DNA from: CALMEC01 sp031376485
Lineage (GTDB): Bacteria > Actinomycetota > Thermoleophilia > Miltoncostaeales > Miltoncostaeaceae
Length of the DNA: 12,880 nt
Assembly (NCBI GenBank): GCA_031376485.1
Contig: JANMDV010000093.1
Coordinates: forward strand, 1-12,880
Reading direction: 5' to 3'
Shown here: one piece after another, positions 7,430-12,880 of the stretch
Position numbering within the stretch: the stretch's first letter is position 1
Layout of the letters: the number at the start of each line of letters is the position of its first letter
Position numbers and translations under genes: made by a program
Notes under the pieces: generated by a model
What the model was told of the DNA's origin: nothing
Database searches by the model: none
Seen by the model: only the letters and a program-made list of their open reading frames with translations

Positions 7430-8677
7430 GTGAGGAAGCGCACACTCGTCGTCGCCGCCGTTGCGGCTGTTTCTGTGATCGCCCCGGTCTCGGATGCCCT
7501 GCGCATCGCACCGTTGGTGACGCGCGACGGTGTCGTTGTGACCTGGCGGTCCAATAACAAGGTGGCGGTCATCGCCGAGCCCAGCGGCCGGCTTCGAGCG
7601 ATTCACTCGCTGCGCAAGGTGACCCCCGGTATGAGGGTGCGCGTCCAGGGCATCAAATGGGGCACGCCGCTGCAGGGAATCAAGTGGAGCGCACCCGCGC
7701 GCGGCATCAAGTGGGGCATCAAGTGGGGACGCAACGGCAGCTTCCAGTCCGGCCTGCGCGCGACGCGCATCAAGAAAGCGGTGTGGACCCCGGTTCGCGG
7801 CCCCATCGTCAAGAGGATCGGCAAGAAGGCCATCGCCGTGGGGACCCCGGGCGGCTTGGTCGTGATCCGGGTTGCGTCATTTGCCCCGCGCTTGGGACGC
7901 GTCGCGAACGTTGTCGACACACTCCCACCGGTTGGTGCAACGATCTCAACGCGCGTGTTCTTCGGCAGGAAGGGCGCCAGGATCGGACGGGACCTCAAGT
8001 ACCTCAAGCCGCCGGTTCCCGGCGCGGCGTTGCCGTTTGCGGGCGCAATCATCTCGATCGACGCGGCTGCGAAGACGATGGTGATCGGTGACGACCAGGA
8101 CCCGGCCTACCCGATTCGCCTGACGGTGCAGTTGCCGCCCGAGTTCACGCTCGGCTCCTTCGCCCCCGGCCAGGAGGTCGCGGGCCAGGGACAGCTCGCG
8201 TCACAGGGCACACTGAACCTAACGGTCATCGGGCCGAACGGCGCATTCGCCGAGGCGGACGACCCGACCGCCGTTCAGATCCTGACGACCGGACAGCCAT
8301 CGTGTGCGAAGGCCGTCGACACCGCATGCCCGACGGCTCCTACGGCATCCACCGGCAGCGGGCCTTCTTCAAGTCCCATACCGGGTGGAGACGCTCCCCA
8401 GCCATCTACACCTTCGACATCCACCGCACCTACTCCTTCTCCCCCACCGCCAACGACACCAACAACAATCACACCGCCACCGCCACCACCGCCACCGCCA
8501 CCACCACCACCACCAGACTGCGACGACTGGAAGGACCACGGCGCCACGACAGCCAAACACATGATGCGCCCCCACTGCGTTCCCCGACCCTGCACGTCAG
8601 ACTCGCAACGTCGACGCGCTCACCACAAACCCCAAATGCCGTGTCGACCGAACCGCGATTCCCAACGGAAGCAGTGA
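7430..8677 (+). CDS. Secreted protein of unknown function with GIKW repeats and a proline-rich tail
   Basis: Function not recognised. From GTG 7430 it has 415 residues. Residues 1-23 form a clear signal peptide (RKR, a hydrophobic core, then SDA before the likely cleavage site). The mature part starts with a beta-rich segment (about 30-72), then four GIKW motifs at 74-77, 83-86, 92-95 and 96-99, a second beta-rich part (about 120-180), and a segment beginning AGAIISIDAAAKTMVIG (about 204-272) that resembles DUF5666-type beta domains. A Ser/Thr/Pro linker (about 301-348) leads to 14 consecutive prolines (349-362), followed by a very basic tail. Six cysteines (292, 300, 363, 383, 388, 405) in the C-terminal part suggest disulfides outside the cell. 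AGGGGA lies 11 bases before the GTG as a weak ribosome-binding site. An in-frame GTG at 7373 is less likely because it would precede the signal peptide. An extracellular or wall-associated location is inferred. Confidence 0.8.
   Translation: MRKRTLVVAAVAAVSVIAPVSDALRIAPLVTRDGVVVTWRSNNKVAVIAEPSGRLRAIHSLRKVTPGMRVRVQGIKWGTPLQGIKWSAPARGIKWGIKWGRNGSFQSGLRATRIKKAVWTPVRGPIVKRIGKKAIAVGTPGGLVVIRVASFAPRLGRVANVVDTLPPVGATISTRVFFGRKGARIGRDLKYLKPPVPGAALPFAGAIISIDAAAKTMVIGDDQDPAYPIRLTVQLPPEFTLGSFAPGQEVAGQGQLASQGTLNLTVIGPNGAFAEADDPTAVQILTTGQPSCAKAVDTACPTAPTASTGSGPSSSPIPGGDAPQPSTPSTSTAPTPSPPPPTTPTTITPPPPPPPPPPPPPPDCDDWKDHGATTAKHMMRPHCVPRPCTSDSQRRRAHHKPQMPCRPNRDSQRKQ
7649..7729 (+). repeat. Coding repeat: four GIKW motifs
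   Basis: The sequence encodes GIKWG-TPLQ-GIKWS-APAR-GIKWGIKWG. The first three copies are spaced nine residues apart and the fourth follows directly. Codons differ between copies (for example AAA/AAG for Lys and GGC/GGA for Gly), so the repeat is conserved at protein level and is not a recent slippage product, except perhaps the last two copies, which share the 12 bases GGCATCAAGTGG. Confidence 0.85.
8474..8515 (+). repeat. CCA/CCG trinucleotide tract encoding 14 prolines
   Basis: Fourteen consecutive proline codons, all CCA or CCG, ending in six CCA codons. It is preceded by a Pro/Thr/Ser linker. The tract is prone to length change by replication slippage, but in units of three, so the reading frame would be kept. 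It creates long low-complexity shadow frames (poly-Gly, His-rich, Trp-rich) on both strands. Confidence 0.9.
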
Positions 8678-8716
8678 GGCCAGCAACATTGACCGACGTT
8701 CATCCCCTCAGGGCCT

Positions 8717-8743
8717 CCGCCAGAACGAGCACCTCGTCGGCGG
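8717..8743 (+). terminator. Candidate terminator hairpin after the GIKW-repeat gene
   Basis: CCGCC (8717-8721) pairs with GGCGG (8739-8743), and inside it ACGAG (8725-8729) pairs with CTCGT (8733-8737) around a CAC loop, with an AGA/C internal loop. It begins 40 bases after the stop codon of the secreted-protein gene and about 100 bases before the next promoter. There is no T-run. Confidence 0.35.
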
Positions 8744-8841
8744 CTGCAAACCCTCGCACCGTTCTCGATCGGTTCACGCTCGCCGCCGTTCGCGATCGTT
8801 ACTCCTGCACGGGCCCAGACGTAAAGACACTGTGAAGGACC

Positions 8842-8879
8842 TTGTCCCACCGGTAACGTGCGCCTAGTGTCTCGCCCGA
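8842..8879 (+). promoter_or_regulatory. Sigma70-type promoter for the GH26/DUF1800/DUF1501 operon, leaderless
   Basis: TTGTCC (8842-8847) and TAGTGT (8865-8870) are separated by exactly 17 bases. The expected transcription start, 7-9 bases after the -10, coincides with the ATG at 8879. No Shine-Dalgarno precedes that ATG, so a leaderless mRNA is likely. The -35 overlaps a small inverted repeat, GGAC-CTT-GTCC (8837-8847), a possible operator half. Confidence 0.6.
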
Positions 8880-9829
8880 TGCAGCGCAGCTCGGGACGGG
8901 CCCGGATGACCCGAATCGTTCCTGTGGCGGTGATCGCAGCGCTTGCGCTGGGAACTGCTCGTGCCTCGTCGTGCATCCAGGTCGGGGTTTACCGGGACAA
9001 CCCCCAGGCGACGCTCGCGCCTCTCCAGAAGCAGGTCGGCCAAGGGATTACGGTCATCTCGACCTATGTCACCCTGGGTCAGCGAGTCGATCCCGAAATC
9101 ATCGCGCTGGCGCGTGCACGCAAGGCGCGACTCCTGGTCACGCTCATGGTCGACAACGGTCGCGACGGGCCGAATCAGCCGTCCTACTCCCACTTCCAGA
9201 TCGGTACCGGGCGCTACGACACGCGGATTAGGACGTTGGCGCGCCAGCTCAAGGCATCGAAGCTTTCGGTCATCCTGCGCCCGCTTCCCGAGCCCAACAC
9301 CCAGTGGTGGCCGTGGTCGGGAACTGTCAACGGCAACACCCCCCAGACCTACGTCCAGGCGTGGAACCGGGTTCGGCAGGTCGTCAAACGCAACGCCGGC
9401 AAACGCGTCAAGCTGCTGTGGGCGCCATACGTCCGAAGCGTCCCGGACACCGACGACAACGCCATCGACCAGTACTTTCCTGGCGATTCCCAGGTCGACT
9501 TGGTCGGTGTCTCGGGCTACAACTTCGGCGTGATCGACGAGTTGGAGTGGCTCGACCCGATCGAACTCTTCCAAGACCCGTATATCGAGATCCAGGCCCT
9601 GAGCGCCAAGCCGTTCTGGATCGCCGAGACCGGCACAACGGCCCGTGGCGGCAGCAAACCGGCCTGGCTCCGGGACTTGGCGCGTCTGGAGAAGTCGATG
9701 CCGAAGCTTCGCGGCGTCGTGCTCTACGACGTGCGCGAGCCCGCCGGCGACTTCCGGATTTCGGCGACCAAGCTTCAACGCTCCGCGGCGAAGGCGATCC
9801 TGGCAACCAGGTGCGGAAAGAAGCGGTGA
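8879..9829 (+). CDS. Secreted GH26-like glycoside hydrolase (beta-mannanase-type TIM barrel)
   Basis: Predicted exported glycosidase acting on extracellular or cell-surface polysaccharide. It has 316 residues from ATG 8879, chosen because the promoter places the transcript start there; an in-frame GTG (8858) and ATG (8906) also exist. The signal peptide spans about residues 9-30 (ARMTRIVPVAVIAALALGTARA). The mature part is one (beta/alpha)8 domain. Family-typical stretches are ILRPLPEPN (132-140) with Glu138 as likely acid/base, WWPW...VNGNTPQTYVQAW (143-162), LLWAPYVRS (179-187), YFPGDSQVDLVGVSGYNFG (199-217), and PFWIAETG (245-252) with Glu250 as likely nucleophile. The usual His-Glu of HEMN/HEFN is Pro-Glu here. 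Cys32 and Cys312 near the ends may form a disulfide. Substrate unknown; mannan is only the family archetype. It is the first gene of the operon. Confidence 0.82.
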   Translation: MQRSSGRARMTRIVPVAVIAALALGTARASSCIQVGVYRDNPQATLAPLQKQVGQGITVISTYVTLGQRVDPEIIALARARKARLLVTLMVDNGRDGPNQPSYSHFQIGTGRYDTRIRTLARQLKASKLSVILRPLPEPNTQWWPWSGTVNGNTPQTYVQAWNRVRQVVKRNAGKRVKLLWAPYVRSVPDTDDNAIDQYFPGDSQVDLVGVSGYNFGVIDELEWLDPIELFQDPYIEIQALSAKPFWIAETGTTARGGSKPAWLRDLARLEKSMPKLRGVVLYDVREPAGDFRISATKLQRSAAKAILATRCGKKR

Positions 9830-9833
9830 CCAC

Positions 9834-11240
9834 GTGACAGCAACGTTGAACGCCCGGCGCGCACCCAAGCGCCGCAAACGTCGGCTTCTCAAGCCTCCCG
9901 TCACCTGGGCCGACAAGCGGATGACCGCTGCGATGGTAGACCGTCTGTTCTGGCGCGCGGGCTACGGCCCATCGGCGCATGACCGCGCCACATGGACGGG
10001 TAAGCGCGTCGGCGTCGCCGTCAACTGGCTTTTGACGACGCCACCCACGCTGGTTGGCCCCCCGCCGTCCAACAACAGCGTGCCGCTCGCGCCGGCGGCG
10101 AGCGACACCGACCTGGTGCTCGACTGGTTTGACCGGATGGTGCGCGCGGACAACCCGCTCGTCGAGCGACTGACGTTCTTCTGGCATCGGCATTTTGCGA
10201 CGTCGCGAAACGACGTCAGCGCGGCGATGATCATCAAGCACGTCGATCTGCTGCGATCGTTCGCCGATGTCGCCAACAACCCGACATCGGACTTCCGCAG
10301 CTTGGCGCAGGCGGTCACGATCGACCCGGCGATGCTGCGCTCCCTGACGGGCGAGGCCAACCAGAAGGGCAGGCCCAACGAGAACTACGCCCGCGAACTG
10401 ATGGAACTCTTCTGCCTGGGGGTGACGAACGCGCAAGGTCAACCGACCTACTCCGAGGTCGACGTCCAGGAACTCGCCCGAGCGCTGTCGGGATGGCGGA
10501 TCAACCAGACGGATCCGGCGAATCCCGTGGCGTTCTTCACTCCCACCCGATGGGACGGCGGCACAAAGCAGGTGCTGGGCCAGGTCGGGGCGTTCGACAC
10601 AGCACAGGCAGTCGACGTCGTGCTGGCACACCCAGACCACGCGCCGCACCTGATGCGAAAGCTCTGGGGGGAGTTCGTCCAGAGCCCTCCGGATGATGCT
10701 TCGTTGAAGGACCTGGCCGCGACTTACGTCCGCCGCGGCTTCCGTATCCGGCCGGTGCTGCGCAAGATCCTGACGCACCGCGCGCTGTACGAGTCGATCG
10801 ACGAGCCCAACATGATCAAGGCCCCCACGGTGTTCGTCCCCGGCGCGATGCGCGCGATGGGGCTCTCAGTCACCAGCAACACGGCGGGTTCCCGGATGCA
10901 GCTCATGGGTCAGCAGCCCTACTTCCCCCCCGACGTCTCGGGATGGGAGTACGGCCCCGCGTGGCTCGACACCAACACGGCTGTCGCGCGTTTTCGGCTG
11001 GTCGCCGATCTGACGGTCTTCCAGCCGATCGATCAGACCGACGTCGTCAATGAGACGCCGCTGCAGGCATATGACCGCGCGTACGCCGCCGTCGGCCAGC
11101 CGTGGCTCTCGCCGACGTCCGTCGCCTACATCCAGGCGTACTCCGCGGCGACCCTTGGTGCAAACCTGACACAGCGGCGCACGCGCCAGCGCGTACTGCG
11201 ATCGCTCATGCTCGGTGGCCCCGACGGACAGGTGATGTGA
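9834..11240 (+). CDS. DUF1800 family protein
   Basis: A DUF1800 protein of 468 residues; its biochemical function is not established. From GTG 9834, four bases after the preceding stop, with GGAAAG (9815-9820) as a weak ribosome-binding site. The N-terminus is Arg/Lys-rich (RRAPKRRKRRLLK, 8-20) with no hydrophobic signal peptide. Family landmarks are DRLFWRAGYGPS (36-47), FFWHRHFATSRNDV (115-128), NENYARELMELFCLGV (182-197), ALSGWR (217-222), and a C-terminal block PYFPPDVSGWEYGPAWLDTNT (362-382) where relatives have a similar Pro-Asn-Val-x-Gly-Trp pattern. It overlaps the DUF1501 gene by one base (TGATG), the usual partner order. How it reaches the cell surface, if it does, is not evident. 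The basic N-terminus could contact membrane or nucleic acid, which is inference. Confidence 0.93.
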   Translation: MTATLNARRAPKRRKRRLLKPPVTWADKRMTAAMVDRLFWRAGYGPSAHDRATWTGKRVGVAVNWLLTTPPTLVGPPPSNNSVPLAPAASDTDLVLDWFDRMVRADNPLVERLTFFWHRHFATSRNDVSAAMIIKHVDLLRSFADVANNPTSDFRSLAQAVTIDPAMLRSLTGEANQKGRPNENYARELMELFCLGVTNAQGQPTYSEVDVQELARALSGWRINQTDPANPVAFFTPTRWDGGTKQVLGQVGAFDTAQAVDVVLAHPDHAPHLMRKLWGEFVQSPPDDASLKDLAATYVRRGFRIRPVLRKILTHRALYESIDEPNMIKAPTVFVPGAMRAMGLSVTSNTAGSRMQLMGQQPYFPPDVSGWEYGPAWLDTNTAVARFRLVADLTVFQPIDQTDVVNETPLQAYDRAYAAVGQPWLSPTSVAYIQAYSAATLGANLTQRRTRQRVLRSLMLGGPDGQVM

Positions 11241-12712
11241 TGAACGAGTTCCCTCAGGACATCGACGCGATCGAGATCCTCCGCTGCGCCGACTGCGCGG
11301 CTTCGGACAGCGCCGCCTACGACGCGGTGCCGGTGGACTACATGCCGATCCCGACCGAGGCCCTGGTCGGGTTTCCGGATGGTGTGCCCCGGATGCCGAG
11401 CCTCAACCGCGCGCGGTTCCTCAAGAACGGGTTCCTTGGTTTCGCCTCGGTGTACGCAGCATCCAAGATCCCCTGGCAGACCGCGTTCGATGCGGCTGTC
11501 GCGGAGGGCGCCGTCGCCGACACCAACTGTTTGGTGATGCTGTTTCTGAACGGCGGTAACGACGGGCCCAACACGTTCGTTCCGGCGGATCCGACCCAAC
11601 ACGGCGCCTACGTCAACCTGCGCCCCACGATCGCCAGATCCAACGCCCCACTTGCCGGCAACGCCTCTCCGGTCGGCTACACGCCCATGCTGGGCATCGA
11701 GGGTGAGCTCGCGTTGCCGAACCTGCCGGGTATGGCCCTGCCGGGCGTCTCCGGGACCGGCACCGGCAGCCTCAAGTCGATCTGGGACGCGGGCAACTTG
11801 GCGCTCTTCCCCGCGACCGACTACCCCCAGCCCAATTTCTCGCATTTCACGAGCCGTGACTGGTGGTTTGGCGGGATGCTCCAAAAGTCTTCGACCGGCT
11901 GGCTTGGCCGTTGGCTCGACCTCTACGGCTCTCAAGCGAATCCCCTGCAGGCAGTCTCCATCGGCTCGAACGTGTCGAAGATGATTCGCGCGGCCCGCGC
12001 GCCGGTCGCATCGGTGCCGGAGACGCTCGCGAACTTCGGGTTCGCCGTGCCCGGTGCCGGCGGGCCGGCCGTCAACGCCGAGGTCGGCAGGCTCGCCACC
12101 GTTCCCGCGGGCAACGCCTCGACGGGACGATCGCGCACGGTGTTCGGCCAGACGGTCAACGTGGCAGGCCAGCTCGGAGGCGTCACCCACACGCCCGCTG
12201 CCAACTACCCCATCAACTCGTCGCTGTCGCGGCGCCTGCAACTGGCGGCGACGATGCTCGGAGCGGGCCTCGGTACCCGGGTCGTCACGATCGACTGGGG
12301 TGGGTTCGACACCCACGGCGGCCAGCTCGCAGGGCAGGACCCACAGCTCTCGGTGCTGGGGCAGGCGCTCGCAGCATTCCAAGCCGACCTGGCCGCGCGT
12401 GGCATCGCGGACCGCGTCGTGACCTGCGTGTTCTCGGAGTTTGGCCGGCGGGGCGGCGAGAACGCGTCATTCGGCACCGACCACGGCGCCGGCGGCCCGA
12501 TGCAGATCATCGGCACCCAGGTGCGCGGCGGTTTGGCCGGTGATCCGGCCCCCATGAACGCGCTGGTCGGCGGAAATCTGAGCGTCACGACGGACTTCCG
12601 CTCGGTGTACGGCGCACTCCTCGGCGAATGGATGGGCGGGGACCCCGGCGCTGTGCTCCCGGGCGCACCGCTCCTGATGGCACGGCGTGGCGGCGGCAGC
12701 CTGATCCTGTGA
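11240..12712 (+). CDS. DUF1501 family protein (alkaline phosphatase/sulfatase-like fold)
   Basis: A DUF1501 protein of 490 residues from ATG 11240, whose A is the last base of the preceding TGA. The family is related to the alkaline phosphatase/sulfatase superfamily, but activity is generally unproven. Motifs: FLNGGNDGPNTFVP (102-115), NFSHF (199-203), DWGGFDTHGGQ (352-362), FSEFGRR (398-404), GTDHGAGGP (412-420) with the His/Asp expected of a metal site, and TDFRSVYGALLGEW (451-464). Members often start with a Tat signal. Here a 50-residue acidic extension with a CxxC (Cys16, Cys19) precedes SLNRARFLKNGFLGFASVYAA (54-74), which has the FLK and a hydrophobic stretch but RAR instead of twin arginines. 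Export is therefore uncertain. Upstream GGACAGG serves as ribosome-binding site, and translational coupling to DUF1800 is likely. Confidence 0.93.
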   Translation: MNEFPQDIDAIEILRCADCAASDSAAYDAVPVDYMPIPTEALVGFPDGVPRMPSLNRARFLKNGFLGFASVYAASKIPWQTAFDAAVAEGAVADTNCLVMLFLNGGNDGPNTFVPADPTQHGAYVNLRPTIARSNAPLAGNASPVGYTPMLGIEGELALPNLPGMALPGVSGTGTGSLKSIWDAGNLALFPATDYPQPNFSHFTSRDWWFGGMLQKSSTGWLGRWLDLYGSQANPLQAVSIGSNVSKMIRAARAPVASVPETLANFGFAVPGAGGPAVNAEVGRLATVPAGNASTGRSRTVFGQTVNVAGQLGGVTHTPAANYPINSSLSRRLQLAATMLGAGLGTRVVTIDWGGFDTHGGQLAGQDPQLSVLGQALAAFQADLAARGIADRVVTCVFSEFGRRGGENASFGTDHGAGGPMQIIGTQVRGGLAGDPAPMNALVGGNLSVTTDFRSVYGALLGEWMGGDPGAVLPGAPLLMARRGGGSLIL

Positions 12713-12880
12713 GTCGCCGCCGCACGTTGGCAGTGGTCGCCCTGGCCGCGATGCTGACGGCGGGGGTGGGCACCGCGGCCTTGGGCGCCCGCAAACACCG
12801 GCTCCAGATCCCGCCGCGACCGGCGTTTCCGCGGGCGCTCTCGGTCGACGAGACCGAGTACCAGCTCAACCCGTCGCGCA
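12709..12880 (+). CDS. Exported protein, possibly cupredoxin-like, cut by window edge
   Basis: A partial gene starting with GTG 12709-12711, overlapping the DUF1501 stop by four bases (GTGA); 57 codons are visible with no stop. Residues 1-27 (SRRRTLAVVALAAMLTAGVGTAALGA after the first residue) are a signal peptide; the SRRR start would also suit Tat export. After a Pro-rich linker comes LSVDETEYQLNPSR (44-57), which resembles the first strands of bacterial cupredoxin-like domains (pattern V-x-E-x-E/Y-x-L-x-P followed by a glycine). Too little is visible to confirm that fold, and the copper ligands would lie outside the window. The overlap indicates it belongs to the same operon. Confidence 0.7.
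   Translation, partial: MSRRRTLAVVALAAMLTAGVGTAALGARKHRLQIPPRPAFPRALSVDETEYQLNPSR

Noticed and set aside
8275..8595. Minus-strand glycine-rich frame of 106 codons, and His-rich plus-strand frames at 8302-8835
   Set aside because: Products of the CCA/CCG repeat read in other frames; no start signals or domains.
8864..9916. Minus-strand frame of 350 codons opposite the GH26-like gene
   Set aside because: Antisense shadow without motifs; the plus-strand protein has a signal peptide and glycosidase motifs.
9408..10778. Minus-strand frame of 456 codons opposite DUF1800
   Set aside because: Long only because of high GC content; Arg-rich and featureless, whereas DUF1800 landmarks are intact on the plus strand.
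11126..12382. Minus-strand frame of 418 codons opposite DUF1501
   Set aside because: Antisense shadow; DUF1501 motifs on the plus strand are complete.

Overview
The window comes from a GC-rich bacterial chromosome with strong G/C bias at third codon positions, frequent GTG starts, and several starts with no visible Shine-Dalgarno sequence but a TANNNT-like hexamer just upstream (a leaderless arrangement). Together with a paired DUF1800/DUF1501 operon and a MutS2 without a neighbouring MutL, this suggests an actinobacterium, most likely a Thermoleophilia/Solirubrobacterales-type lineage. That assignment is inference from protein style, not from a marker gene. I see no rRNA, tRNA, CRISPR array, insertion sequence or phage gene.

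Left part (1-4108, all on the minus strand): a phosphoglucomutase/phosphomannomutase-type phospho-sugar mutase whose C-terminus is cut by the window edge, a ZIP-family metal transporter, a roughly 370-base stretch with no convincing gene, and a PLP-dependent threonine ammonia-lyase with a C-terminal ACT domain.

Middle (4077-7430): an HSD10-like short-chain dehydrogenase is transcribed divergently from the threonine ammonia-lyase, with only 37 bases between the chosen starts. It ends convergently against mutS2 (minus strand), and a compact palindrome covering both gene ends may serve as a shared terminator. The upstream region of mutS2 also serves the next gene on the plus strand and holds two possible hairpins.

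Right part (7430-12880, plus strand): a secreted protein of unknown function with four GIKW motifs, DUF5666-like beta segments and a proline-rich tail. After a candidate terminator comes a good promoter (TTGTCC, 17-base spacer, TAGTGT) placed for leaderless translation. It drives a tight set of four genes: a secreted GH26-like TIM-barrel glycosidase, a DUF1800 protein, a DUF1501 protein, and a signal-peptide-bearing protein cut by the right edge whose visible start looks cupredoxin-like. Gene spacing is 4 bases, then a 1-base overlap, then a 4-base overlap, so the four are probably co-transcribed and translationally coupled. DUF1800/DUF1501 pairs are widespread but have no established function. 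Their linkage here to a glycoside hydrolase and a possible cupredoxin makes this the most interesting part of the window, suggesting (inference) an envelope or extracellular polysaccharide-processing module.
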